Positions 11,424 through 22,589 of a DNA stretch of 64,000 nt are shown in pieces. The DNA lies in contig OY783200.1 of assembly GCA_963678675.1 (NCBI GenBank), positions 14,875,246 through 14,939,245 on the forward strand. Reading direction: 5' to 3'. The notes below the pieces were generated by a model, which was given only the letters and a program-made list of their open reading frames with translations, did no database searches and was not told the DNA's origin. The position numbers and the translations under genes were made by a program. How positions within the stretch are numbered: position 1 is the stretch's first letter; each line of letters begins with the position of its first letter. Source of the stretch: Xiphydria camelus (taxonomy: Eukaryota; Arthropoda; Insecta; Hymenoptera; Xiphydriidae).

Positions 11424-13484
11424 ATTAAGAACTCGATGATACTCAAGTTCTCTGGGTCGCAGCAATCGCGTCGGACGGTGCTCCGAGGAACGGCTATTGT
11501 AGCCTTCCTTTCCACGCGTGAGATTGAATCATGATTATAATTTTATCTGAGTCAGAGCTTTGGAGAATCAAAATTAATAGATCTCTCTTCTTTTTTTATA
11601 AATGAGTCTTTCTCTGCGAGGTAATTTCGCACGACACATTTTAGATTATAGTTCTTTTTTAATAGGAGGATAGAAGCTCATAGAAACGTCGGGAAAATTT
11701 TGTTTTCTCTCTTCGCTCTTTTGCTCAGAAAATGCAAGTTTAAATTTAAAATTGACGCACGCGGGTCTCTAATCGCGAGAATCTCAACGGTATCCAATAA
11801 TATCAACCAAAGAAGTCATCTACCATTGCATTGTCTTCTATAAGTAACATTTAAATTTATTTAGGTAGACATTATACCTTTCTTCAATTCGCGTGATTGC
11901 AGAGTTTTCAGGAGCAGACGTGATACATCCGTCGTACGATGTAGAATTTAAAAAAATTTTAGATTTGCATTGATACACTTTTGTAAGATACCTCGGCATT
12001 AGACATCAAGTCCTACAACGCTCTTTGTATACTTTTTAGATAGGGTCGCGTATACTTAAAAAAACGATAACATTGTACCGCTCTATGTAATCTCAGAGTA
12101 ATGTCACCGCGTGATAAATCTTAAGTTGTAACGATTTAAAAGTTTATAGATTTTAGAATATATTTTGTCCGATACGAGATTTGGATCAAATGGTGCAATT
12201 TTACGTTGTAATTACTATTATTGTGTGACGACCCTTATAGTTTTTTGAGACTGAACACATTCTTGTTGGTGAGATATCGAATGTTTGGACGTGTTTTGTA
12301 CCTGATGCTTTTATCGACGACTCGAAAATAAAAGTTATTATAACGAAAATATAAATATATTGTTATAGATATCTTTTATTTACCGGGCACGTATTTTCTT
12401 TGGATTTCTGATTCTTGGTAATACGTCAATGTCATCATCAGATGATGATTAAAAAACTGGTACATCAATCAACTATTTCAAAATTAATAACAATTTACCA
12501 CAACGATCAGGTTATGATTATGTCATGAAAGAATAAAGACGTCAAAAACAAAAAGTTAGGTTATACTGAGAATAACAACTCCGAATTTCATTTATCGCGC
12601 CGGAACAGCTGTCAAAACGACCAAATGTCATGCGCAGTACGTACTTCTTACTACCAACCTAAAAATAATTTTAGATGGCCAACGCTTATACCTGGAATAG
12701 TTATCCCAGGCAAACTTGGAGCTGGTAAAACGCCTGCGCTTTATACCAGGTATAAAGAAGAGTATAAATTTATCCTCGGTATACTTATTCTAGGTATAAC
12801 TTGGCTTTGGTAAAACTGGCCCTTAACTGTATTTTTACTTTTTATTAATAAGCGCGTCCGAGCGTCGGAATAAACGCGAAGGAAATCGTTTCGCGAATGG
12901 AAATATTTTATTAACTTTGAAAACCACGTTTTATTTCAAAAAAATACAATTACTCTGAAAAATTCCACTTTGTAAACAAACGTATGTGTCAACCGCCAAC
13001 TTTCTCGTCTGCTAGGTGTCGCGCCCTAGGGAACTTCTATCGCGACGATTGACGTCTGCCGGCGATCGACAGAGCCAATCGTTCGGCGTCCTTGCGTCTC
13101 CGACCAATAGCGGACAACCTAGAGTCTACAAATCGCTACATACCATATCGTCCTATGTATACAACATACGTGGAGACCCGGTATATTTATTAGTGCACGC
13201 CTTTAAGGCCAAGACACAATGAAAGATATAAGGAATAAGAAATAAGAGATAAGGAATAAAAATCCAATCAACGTAATGCAATGGCCGAAGGCACAACATG
13301 AAAATAAGGAATAAGAATACGATTTTCGTTACGTTGGAATTTTATTTCTTATTCCTTATTGCGAGCCAATCACAGCAAGGTATACTGACACAGTACCCTA
13401 ACCTCCCATCAGCTTTTCCAGACCCCGATAGCAAAGTGGCACCACAGTGACTGCACCCTGCTTTCACGCGGTGCATTCGAGTGC

Positions 13485-14475
13485 TGTGGCGGCCCGCCAC
13501 CAGATGGCGCTGCCTTTCTCACTAGTGGTCGAACGCGAGTACGTTTCTACATAAGACCGAAGCTGTTCGATAACCACGGAGGACAGAGCACACAGAGCGT
13601 CTAAGGCAGGAGTCGGCCTAGCCTTACTGACGAGTCCACAGGCCGACTCCGGGACGAAACGCTCCGCCGATAACATGGCGATCGCTTTTTTCGCCAAAGT
13701 GGTGACCCCGAGTGATGCAGCGGAGAAGATCATCATTCCTGCAGCATACCTTCTGGACCAAGGAACTCCCATGATAGGACACCTTCATCCGGAAGCAGAG
13801 CCAACCACACGCACACGGCCACGACGCTCTCAGCCAGCACCAGCCACACCAGCGCTCACGCACACGGCCACGACGCTCACAGCACCAGCCACACACACAC
13901 GGCCACGACGCCCCAGAGCACCAGCCATGCCAGCGCACACACACACGGCCATGCTAGACCCACGCAGGCAGCAGCCACAGCACCAGCGCTCACACACAAG
14001 GCCATGCTAGACCCACGCAGGCAGCAGCCCCAGACCAGCGCACGCACACACACGGCCATGCTGGACCCACGCAGGCAGCAGCCGCATCATCACACACACA
14101 CACACAGGATCGATCTCTCACACGCTGCGACGAACACCGGCGGAATTTCCAACTCACGATGTCCCAGTCACATAGAACCACGCTCACACAGCCATCGCCA
14201 CGCACACCACCATCTTCCACATCGTTACGCCTGCCTCCAGCAGCCGTCACTGGGGGGAGTACTGTGGCGGCCCGCCACCAGATGGCGCTGCCTTTCTCAC
14301 TAGTGGTCGAACACGAGTACGTTTCTACATAAGACCGAAGCTGTTCGACAACCACGGAGGACAGAGCACACAGAACGTCTAAGGCAGGAGTCGGCCTAGC
14401 CTTACTGACGAGTCCACAGGCCGACTCCGGGACGAAACGCTCCGCCGATAACATGGCGATCGCTCTTTTCGCCAA
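13485..14475 (+). mobile_element. TRIM: miniature LTR retrotransposon
   Basis: Two direct LTRs of 213 bp (13485-13697 and 14263-14475) both start TGTGGCGGCCCGCC. The flanks carry an exact 5-bp duplication, AGTGC (13480-13484, 14476-14480). A primer-binding-site-like TGGTGACCCCGAG starts at 13700, and a purine tract (GGGGGGAG) ends just before the second LTR. The 565-bp interior encodes no gag or pol. It is largely a C/A-rich minisatellite built from units such as CACACACGGCCATGCTAGACC. This is a non-autonomous LTR element. The last base of the LTR is ambiguous because of an A run. Confidence 0.85.
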
Positions 14476-14652
14476 AGTGCATGCACTGGGGTGTCCATCT
14501 GTCTGTGCACCGTGAAGCCACACTGCAGTCACACAGTGTAAGTACGATGGTAAAAGTAGAATTTTGCAAAAAGGGGGCGATAAAGTAGGATTTCCCGCCT
14601 GCCTTATCCGCCTACTAGAGAGAGAGAGAGAGAGTGTCGGTTTTTTTTTCTC

Positions 14653-14738
14653 AAACCCGACCCGGCCAGGACTCGAACCTGCGATCTTTAGAAGACTGGG
14701 AACGCTTCTCGCATTCTACCAATTGCGCCATCGACTCT
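14653..14738 (-). ncRNA. tRNA-like SINE head
   Basis: Read on minus there is a box A-like TGGCGCAATTGGTAG followed about 40 bases later by a box B GGTTCGAGTCC, the split RNA polymerase III promoter of a tRNA. The cloverleaf is imperfect. Two related copies (44535-44640, 56390-56485) are embedded in a longer repeated unit, so this is a SINE-type sequence rather than a tRNA gene. Confidence 0.55.
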
Positions 14739-15216
14739 TTGTGGTGGAAGTTGACTAAGTTATACATATAATATCAATACCTGAAAGCAACAGTACTGTA
14801 ACTAGTGAGATAAAGCCGAAAGCCGATTTCGAGCTATGTCAAACGTAAACTAAATTTTAAATATTTTTGCCGAGATATCTCAGTGTTGCATTGTGTAAAG
14901 GCCGGTTTATATATATATATATCTCATTAAATTTTTAAAAATAATTTGATACTTTCTTTTTCAAAACAGTAGCGATTATGATAATTAATTATTCATTATT
15001 TATGAAATAATTCAGTACAATTTGCACTGTTTGAAACATTATTATAATATCAATTTTGTTATTTTCTAATTTAAAAATTCTTCTATCGGGGTGTGAAATC
15101 AATTAATTGTAAATTTACAACCGCACACATCCGCAGATCAAAATTTGTAACTAGTCACAAATTGCTTTCTGGGAACAAACCTATTATTATATCAATTTTG
15201 TTATTTTCTAATTTAA

Positions 15217-15620
15217 CACATTCGCTGCCACTTTTAGATTGATTGCATCGCGCTCAGTGCCGGTAACAGACTGAATAATTATATATAATGTGCACGTCAA
15301 TGTGTCTCCGATCGGAGCCGGCGGCACAGGCGCGAAGTGTCGACTGGCTCCGATCGGAGCCGGCGGCAGCAAACGACGTGTTAAAAATTTTGTGAAGACA
15401 ATGAAGTTACCGACATTCATGGTCGGTAAATTTACGAAGTGTGAACGTCAAAAAGGCACCTTGATTGCACTGAGTGTAACTACTGTGTCTTTACGCTGTG
15501 AACCACTCAGTGTATTCACTGTGTAGCCACGGTGCTTTTAGTTTGTGTACGCCACGCGATCACGCCACGGTGAGACCATAGTGGTGCCACTACGTGGCAG
15601 CACTGCGTGCGGCTAGCGTG
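15217..15620. repeat. Small hairpin and GTG-rich repeat, no gene
   Basis: At 15306-15365 the pair CTCCGATCGGAGCCGGCGGC occurs twice and each copy is partly self-complementary. The flanking ACACATTCGCTGC is shared with a hairpin inserted at 57017. GTGCCAC-type repeats follow to 15610 and resemble those near 46.4 and 51.5 kb. No coding potential that I trust. Confidence 0.4.
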
Positions 15621-15692
15621 TAAATCCACGCTTTGCTGTCGGGGGATACATGAGTTCCTACGTACGACCTATCGAGATGGATCACTCCTATA

Positions 15693-15939
15693 CCGTATGT
15701 CTGACAGCAAGCGCAACAGGAGCTGTGACCTGAAAATTTTACTTCGGCAGTGTTTGGAGGATGCTCGAGTCACTCATAAACGCTGCTCGCACAGCGTAAG
15801 GGCGAAAAGTGTCAAAATGTCTGATTTCTCGATAGCTGTCAATTATTTCTTATTTGTGAGTGACTTGAGCACCCTCCAAACACTGCCGAAGTCACATTTT
15901 AGGTTACAGCTCCTGTTGCGCTTGCCGTCAGACATACGG
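15693..15939. mobile_element. 247-bp hairpin MITE, CCGTATGTC ends
   Basis: Inverted ends CCGTATGTCTGACAGCAAGC with arms of about 110 bp are flanked by TA (15691-15692, 15940-15941). A near-identical copy of equal length is at 58483-58729. It lies directly upstream of the MADF reading frame. Non-autonomous. Confidence 0.8.
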
Positions 15940-15967
15940 TATATCAGAGAGTACGAATTCGAAGATA

Positions 15968-17315
15968 CGGTGGAAAGCGAAATTGTTACGCTCTCTCTCT
16001 TTGACCGAAAAGAATAGTGACGAGATATTGATTGATTTAGTACGATCTCTTATCCTTTTTTTATATAACAAATCGGTCAAAGAATTTCGAGACTCCAACA
16101 TGAAAGAAAATGCGTGGCAAGAAATCGCCACAGCGATGAATCTTGTAGGTAAAGGATATTAATTAATTAACTTCGGTGAGATCCAGTATCATATATAATT
16201 TCTCCTCATATTTTATACATCACAGTACCAGAGTGTCAATCGCGCTGGATGCGGCTTCGGCAGCAATTCTGCAGAGAGAGGCAATGTTGTGAAGAGGAAA
16301 CGAGAAGTGGTGCGGGACAGACAAAGAGAAGGAAGTGGTACTATTATGAACAAATGGGATTTCTACACCAGCATGTTGCAAAACGAAGGTCAGTGTAGCT
16401 CAAATAGCAAAAGCAGTAATCCCTTATCACATATTTTATGTAGACCACACATCATTCTTGCCAGTATATGTATACCGAGTGATATTATTTCAGATCTTTC
16501 ACTAATATAGCCCCGAAGATACCATTACCTCGTCCAATTCAAACATCAACGAATTATACCCTGTCGCAGAGTTCATCAGAAATCGAGAAGAGTATTGATG
16601 AACCGATGTCTCTTGTTCCACCAAATTCTTGGCAAGCCAACCACGCTACGAAGTTATTCTGTCCTATATCGCTGACTGAATTAGAACAGTCCAAAAGAAA
16701 TCTAAACGAGGTTTAAAAGCTTTTCAATGCAAAAGAGTTCTTTTTGAACTCAATATTACTTGGGATACATTCAGAACTTGGAGATATGCATCAATAATTA
16801 ATTATTTCTTTTTTCAGTTACCATTACTATCACCTACCGCGTCTGCTACGAATGCAGAACCATCAAGTGATAAAGCAACATCCCGCGATGTTACACCTAC
16901 TTCTCTCTTAAAACCAGTGAGCACTTTTTTCAAGTTATAAATTGAAAACTGTGGATCATGCATAAGCAAGTATCAAGTATTTATTCCCCCTTTTTTTCAG
17001 TCACCGTCGCCAGCACAATCTCCTTCTAGTATGGATGCATCAAGGGACTCAGAAACACCCACTAGATGCTATACTAGTGGGAGACAGTTTAAAAAGCAAA
17101 AAACAGATGCAGTAGAATCAGCTTTTCACCGACTAAATAATACATTGGAAACAGTGGCTACGAAAATAGTGTCGAAGCGAGGCAAAGAAAACGAATCGTG
17201 TGATGACGATCCGGATGTTCTCATCGGAAAACTCGTCACGTCTGAATTAAGAAAGGCTGAGGAACCAAGGAAAGGACAGTTGAAACGGAAGTTCATGGAA
17301 ATATTATATTTTTAA
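15968..17315 (+). CDS. MADF-BESS protein of the Harbinger element
   Basis: Predicted exons: start uncertain..16148, 16226-16388, 16494-16710, 16818-16916 and 17001-17315, with GT/AG borders and phases that agree throughout. Exons 1-2 encode a MADF (Myb/SANT-like DNA-binding) domain: DEILIDLVRSL, WQEIATAMN, then CQSRWMRLRQQF and a Tyr-rich KRRKWYYYEQM. The C-terminus (VTSELRKAEE..QLKRKFMEILYF) resembles a BESS protein-interaction motif. In PIF/Harbinger the Myb-like protein helps the transposase reach DNA. The first exon stays open to about 15968 without an ATG because the 15693-15939 hairpin abuts it, so the true start may be lost or displaced. The exon 3 donor GTTTAA is weak. Confidence 0.7.
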
Positions 17316-18912
17316 TTTAAGTTAGGTCGTTATTACATACAGACGCGTCTTATTCTCCATTTCCATTTAAAAACAATCATAGGAAAGTCATCTTTCTTTT
17401 TCTACTATTTATATATCGTATATAATAAAACTCGTTTGAGAGAAATATATTATTATTTATTGACCTCTTCGTTGAAAAAGATTAACATTACATAACTACC
17501 ATTTTATAAAAGTAAATTATTTTAAATGTGACATCTTATGGAATATCTCTATTCTGTCCTCGTCTAATATAATCGTACTGCTATGGGGCGAAGGCCAGCG
17601 GGAGTTATAAAATATGACGCAAGAGCGTCTCTCATTTCATATGCTTCCCTTTTAGCTCGGTGCGCTCCAACGTTTCCTATCGATCTGAGCTGATTATCCT
17701 GCAGTATTTCTCGCCATTCTCCACCAATTCTGTCTCCTTCACTACTTTCATGATCTGTGAAATTGGGAGGGCAATATCGTTGTTGCTGGGGTGCAACTTC
17801 ATCGTTTTTGCATTTTAAAAAATTATGTAAAGCTATTGTTGCCATTACTATTTTATCTACAACATCTAGACCGGCACAAATTGGTTTCCGGAATATTCTC
17901 CATCTCGACACGAGAATTCCAAATGCGTTTTCGATGGTTCGCCTAGCACGTGAGAGACGATAATTAAAAATTCGATGTAGTTCATTCAAATGTCTGCCTG
18001 GATAAGGTCGCATAAGCGTCGTTGACATTTGAAATGCTTCATCGCCAACGAAATAATACGGAGTTTCAATGTCTGATCCAGGTAAACGTGCCTTTCCTCC
18101 TGGTATATTTAAATGACGTCCATATAATGCTGAACCAAGCGTTGATCTGGACAATACTCCACCATCACTTTCACTACCGAATGCACCAACATCAAATAAT
18201 ATGAATTTGTATTTGCTATCACAATAACTTTGCTATAACGATACTAAATGTCTTCTTATAATTGAAGAATGTCGATCCCGAATTTGGTGGTGCTTGGATA
18301 GTTATGTGTTTGCCATCTATGACCCCAATGCAGTTCGGCATGTTCCAATTCATTAAAAAATCAAAGCAGATCCTCTTCCATTTTTCCTCCGTAGGAGTTT
18401 GTACATATACTGGTATCACAACATCCGCTATGACATCACATGTCTCTTTTATGATCTTGCGAGCAGTGGACTCACCAACTCTATAAGCTAAAGCTACAGA
18501 GAACACTTGATCGCCAGTTGCTAAATATCTGTAACAGATTTATTAAGAACTTGTTACTGCAACACTAAATAGTCAATATAATTATGTTTCCTTCATTGAA
18601 TACCATTTATGCCAGTCTTATTAGCCCGTGATATTAGATTTTTTAACTACTAACTATATAACGTCTATTATAGAAATATATTTTATTCAAATTAAGTAGA
18701 CCATAAGTACCTCAGTGTTATTGCAAGACGCTGTTCAGGACAAATCGGTGCTCTTATACTTGTTTTTGTCAGATATGGCTCCAGCATACGTAGCAATTCA
18801 TAAAATGTTGTTTCAGTCATTCTTGTATATAGAATAGAATTGATGGGTGGCATAAACCGGGCGCTCAGTCCTGTTGGACCATTGTGCCCGGGCCCCAGCT
18901 GGGGCAGCCCAA

Positions 18913-21291
18913 TCAAACGTGACATCGGGGTATGTCGGCCTCCCTCGCAAGGCGCAGAAGCCCACTCACCCCGATGTCCCCAATATCGACATCATCAACA
19001 AAGGGGGCCCCCAGGATAGTAGTCCTTAGGGCCATCAACCTCTCGCAATGCGCTAGTACGTGCAGAGGAGTCTCCTCCTCATTACCGCACCTGGGGCATA
19101 GGGTCTCCGTACAGATGCCCATGTTCCTCAGGTGCCTCCTCGTGAGCCACTGCCCAGTGACCAGCCCCACGACTAATCGAAGCTGGGTCCTATCCAGGTT
19201 CAGTAGCGCGGTGCTCAGCTTCCTAGACGGTCCCTTGAAGAAGGCCCTCGTGTGTCTCATGCCTGGAGACTGTGTCCAAAGGTCGGCGAAGCGTTCCTTA
19301 ATCCAGTTATGAGCCGCCTCCCTCACAGTCCCCATTGAGACACCTATTACCCGTCCGGCCTCAGGGTTAGGCTGCGCAGAGCCTAACCGAGCCAGCTCGT
19401 CGGCTTTCTCGTTGCCATGGATTCCGGTATGACCCGGCACCCACAGCAGCTTTACCTGATTCTCATAAGAGAGTCGCTCCAGCAGATTCCTACAGTCCCG
19501 GACCAGCTCTGACGTGGCTCTCACTGAGGAGAGCGATCCGAGCGCAGCCCGGCTGTCACTGCAGATGTAGATGTGCTTGCCCCTGTAGCTCTTGTTTAGC
19601 ATGAATCTGACACAGGCCCAGATGGCAAACACCTCTGTCTGGAAAACCGTGACGTCGCTGCCCAAGGCGAAAGATAGTTCCACCCTAGGCCCGCCGCACC
19701 ATATTCCCGCCCCGGCTCCTCTCCCCATCTTGGACCCGTCCGTGAACCAGACGAGTCCCTTCGGAGACAGAAGGCCATTTTTGTCCTCCTCCCAAGACGA
19801 TCTGTCCGGAAGGAGAACATGGAATCGACGCTGAAAGAAGAAGTAGCTCTCCTGGCATCGATCCCCCTTCTTTGAAGCGAACCTTTCTAGCACTCCGTTC
19901 CCTCGAAGGATCGCGGCGTGCCCCCTAGCCGCCTGCCTCCAGTGTCCACTGAAGTGCAGGCGCAGCGCCGTCTTCCTCGCCCCAACCTCCGCCATAAGGT
20001 GCGGAGGTGCCAGGTTGAGGAGGGCCCCCATGGCCAGGGTCGGAGTGGTACGCAATGCACGGGTGATTCCCAGGCATGCGAGTCTATAGACTCTAAGTAG
20101 AGTCTTGCGGTTTATGTCCCTTGCGAGAGAGGGCCACCATACCACCGACGCGAAGCAGAGTTGAGGTACCAAGATGGCGGTGTAAATCCATGCCACCACC
20201 TTCGGCCTCAACCCCCATGTACAGCTAAACATCCTTCTGCAGGCCCAGATGGTGGAAATTGCCTTCTGAGCCTGTTTATTGATGTGATTCCTCCAGGAGA
20301 GTTTGCTATCCAGCGTCACCCCTAAATAGCGCACTGCCCCAGAGGTCTTCAGCTTTACGCCGAAGATGGAAGGAGCCACAAAGGTGAGATTCCTCTTATG
20401 CGTGAACAGTACCATCTCTGTCTTGTTAGGATTAACCTTCAGCGACTGAGACAGGCACCAGTTCTGCACAAGGACCAGCGCGCGTTGCATCCGCCACGCT
20501 AGAAATCCATGATCTTTACCTTTAACAGAGATAGCCAAGTCATCGGCATAACCCTGTACGGTAAAGCCAGCCTTCCTGAGCCTAACCAGAAGCCCGTCCA
20601 CCACCAGAGTCCACAGGAGTGGAGAAAGTACACCCCCCTGCGGACAACCCCTGGCAGCCCGGGCCTCTACCTCGGCACCCCCAAGACTGGCCCAAACCAT
20701 CCGCATTTGCAGCATATTTTGGATCCAGCAGACGATAGATTCATCAATGCCGAACCCTCTCGCCGCATCGCATATAGCTTCGAAGGAGGTATTATCAAAT
20801 GCCCCCTCAATGTCCAAAAACACACTCAGAACCGATTCTTTCCTATCGAGAGACCCCTCTATCTCGCGGACGAGACAGTGAAGAGCCGTCTCTACGAATT
20901 TACCGGTCTGGTATGCGTGCTGAGTCCGCTCTATCGGTCTTTCAACCAGAGCGGTATCTCTAATGTATCTATCAACCAGTCTCTCCAGCGTTTTAAGCAT
21001 GAAGGACGTAAGACTGATAGGTCTAAAAGACTTGGCCTGGTCATAGTAGCTCTTACCCGGTTTGGGTATGAAAACTACCCTGACTTTCCTCCAAGCCTTA
21101 GGGGTATAACCCAGAGCCAGACAGGATCTGAAGATGGTACAGAGGTGTTTAAATAGGTCCTCTCCTCCCTCCTGTAGGAGAGCCGGAAAGATCCCATCCA
21201 CCCCAGGGGTTTTGTATCTCTCAAAGGAGTTAATGGCCCACTTGATCCTGCTGAAAGTGACCACCTTCGTGGCCGTTTTCCAGTCCCCCAT
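18913..21291 (-). CDS. Reverse transcriptase-RNase H (ORF2)
   Basis: 792 residues. The reverse transcriptase spans about 15-330: KTPGVDGI (28-34), FRPISLT (89-95), catalytic Asp at 160 (VFLDIEGAFD), CPQGGVLSP (216-224) and YADD (248-251). RNase H spans about 512-640 with D518 (FTDGS), E553 (TEVFA), D579 (CSDSRA) and D631 (KADELA), so its catalytic set is complete. A C-terminal Cys-His knuckle CPRCGNEEETPLHVLAHC lies at about 732-749. The frame closes upstream at a TGA (21334-21336), so no endonuclease precedes the RT. The protein itself looks intact. In non-LTR elements it copies the element RNA at the nicked target. Confidence 0.9.
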   Translation of the reverse strand: MGDWKTATKVVTFSRIKWAINSFERYKTPGVDGIFPALLQEGGEDLFKHLCTIFRSCLALGYTPKAWRKVRVVFIPKPGKSYYDQAKSFRPISLTSFMLKTLERLVDRYIRDTALVERPIERTQHAYQTGKFVETALHCLVREIEGSLDRKESVLSVFLDIEGAFDNTSFEAICDAARGFGIDESIVCWIQNMLQMRMVWASLGGAEVEARAARGCPQGGVLSPLLWTLVVDGLLVRLRKAGFTVQGYADDLAISVKGKDHGFLAWRMQRALVLVQNWCLSQSLKVNPNKTEMVLFTHKRNLTFVAPSIFGVKLKTSGAVRYLGVTLDSKLSWRNHINKQAQKAISTIWACRRMFSCTWGLRPKVVAWIYTAILVPQLCFASVVWWPSLARDINRKTLLRVYRLACLGITRALRTTPTLAMGALLNLAPPHLMAEVGARKTALRLHFSGHWRQAARGHAAILRGNGVLERFASKKGDRCQESYFFFQRRFHVLLPDRSSWEEDKNGLLSPKGLVWFTDGSKMGRGAGAGIWCGGPRVELSFALGSDVTVFQTEVFAIWACVRFMLNKSYRGKHIYICSDSRAALGSLSSVRATSELVRDCRNLLERLSYENQVKLLWVPGHTGIHGNEKADELARLGSAQPNPEAGRVIGVSMGTVREAAHNWIKERFADLWTQSPGMRHTRAFFKGPSRKLSTALLNLDRTQLRLVVGLVTGQWLTRRHLRNMGICTETLCPRCGNEEETPLHVLAHCERLMALRTTILGAPFVDDVDIGDIGVSGLLRLAREADIPRCHV

Positions 21292-21438
21292 CCTCCCATC
21301 CTCTGGGGCGGATTCGGTGCCCCACCCGCGGGCTCAAAGGGTCTGGCCCCGGAGGTCTCCGCGGTAGGACACCGCTCCGCAACATCGCACGAAGGGCCGG
21401 ATGTCGAGGTCGAGCCGGATCCCCGAGTCAAAACTGGC

Positions 21439-22589
21439 TCAGGGGCCCTCTGACCCTCCCCAGAACCTCCACTCGTGTCCTTCGATGATGCTTTGGCGGC
21501 TGTGGAAGAAGCCTCGCGATCCTCCCGGGCACGCGGGGGACTGAGCCTCCCTAAAGAGTACTCGTCCGATACCTAGGTGAGCCGCTAGTCCCCTCTCCTT
21601 TAGCCACTTCAGTGACATGGCGTCCACTCCTAGGGCGAGTTGGACAGAGCGCTGCCCAATCTTCCTATCCCACACCCTCCAAAGTTGGGTATGAAGACCG
21701 GGATTCTGCCTCTTTAGTCTCCCCAAGATGACACCGGTATCCTCCGGGATACCCGGGACAATCAGCGTCATCTTGCTGAGTCTAGGAATATTCTCTCCCT
21801 CCAACAATGTCAGAGAGGCATCCCTCCAAGGCATTAAGGTTGGGACCGTGGCCCTCAACCATGTTTTTTCCGCCTCCGTTGGGCAGAGAATCACCAGGAG
21901 CTCTTGTTCGAGCCTGTACCCGTCGAAGCACGGGATCTCCGCCCCCAAGGGCATGGAGTCCATAGCTCGTCCGAGCGCCAGCCCGATCAAGTCCCCCTGT
22001 CGTTAGTCGAAGGCGGCCTCCGGATAGCCGGATGGTGCGATTGCCACCCTGCTGCTCCTCGCAGCCGTCTCCCCATAGGAAGCAGGTTTCGGGAAAAACC
22101 TACCTCTCTTGGGTTTATTAGTCACCTCCGGGGGGTACCATCCGACGGCCGAGCCCTTTTTCGGCTCTCGTCGTTGATCCCCTCCGAAGGTGCGTTTTGT
22201 CGCCCGTCGATAAGGGGTTGCCCACTGACTGAGCCTCCCGCCTCAACGGACGCTACATCCAATCCTAGTATCGCCTCCGGGTTCGGCGCCGGAGAAGACC
22301 CGAGCCCGGCCAATTTGGCCATGCGAGCCCTCATCCTCGCCGCTTCCGAGCGATTCTTCCTCTTTCGTTTGGGAACCAAGGCCTCAGAGGGAACAGCAGA
22401 AGCTTCATCCCTCCCGGCCTTAGGTTCCTCGGTTCCGGTTAAGGACAGGCAACTGTCCGCCAATGAGGCCAGAGCCCCATCGCCTTCCAGAGCCCGCCGC
22501 CCATCCGTCCCCATTTCAGCGAGTGGAGTAGCCTCCGAGGAGGCCTCCCCGTCCGCCAGTATGGTAGTACTTTTAATAATATAGTCCAT
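21439..22589 (-). pseudogene. ORF1 (nucleic-acid-binding, DUF4780-like), broken
   Basis: The first part (22589 to about 22130) is basic and Ala/Ser/Glu-rich with a KRKRKNRSEAARMRARMAKL segment. The second part (21990-21439) has a folded-domain look (EKTWLRATVPTL, LVPGIPED, VQLALGVDAMSLKWLKE), resembling the DUF4780 domain common in ORF1 of insect non-LTR elements. The two are joined only by a frameshift at a C/G run near 22130-22137 and by passing a TAA at 22003-22005. Such ORF1 proteins bind element RNA. The family call is from pattern memory. Confidence 0.65.

Larger units (their letters stand above)
4741..12822. mobile_element. Tandem array of a gene-capturing Harbinger-type element
   Basis: Ends read GGGCCGGTTTTACC and its complement (GGTAAAACTGGCCC), with TTA between adjacent units and TTAA on both outer sides. 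TTA duplication fits PIF/Harbinger. The order is full unit 1 (4741-7160), then two 2,831-bp repeats (7164-9994 and 9995-12825). Each repeat is a 318-bp left-end fragment (7164-7481, 9995-10312) followed by a full unit (7482-9991, 10313-12822). The long terminal inverted repeats each contain a version of exon 1. The middle holds a Harbinger N-terminal exon and exons plus 3' flank of another gene, ending near an AATAAA about 40 bases before the right TIR. No catalytic transposase domain is present, so the element depends on a transposase from elsewhere. Confidence 0.75.
2870..13192. repeat. Inverted-repeat composite around the Harbinger array
   Basis: The left arm 2870-3445 and the right arm 12823-13192 are inverted copies, sharing for example ACCGGGTCTCCACGTATG near the outer ends and TTAACTGTATTTTTAC at the inner ends. 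The left arm has an extra 199-bp TA-flanked MITE at 3085-3283 that is absent from the right arm. That shows the MITE arrived after the arms formed. Between the arms lie the hairpin 3446-4736 and the array 4741-12822. Confidence 0.7.

Noticed and set aside
2900..13190. Repeats with regular spacing as a CRISPR array
   Set aside because: Units are kilobases long and are transposon copies; the sequence is eukaryotic.
13464..14532. Long ORFs up to 180 aa in both strands
   Set aside because: They arise from LTR and GC-rich minisatellite sequence of the TRIM; both strands are open at once.
19596..22584. Plus-strand ORFs of 60-226 aa
   Set aside because: They are antisense shadows of the RT-RNase H and ORF1 frames of the non-LTR element.
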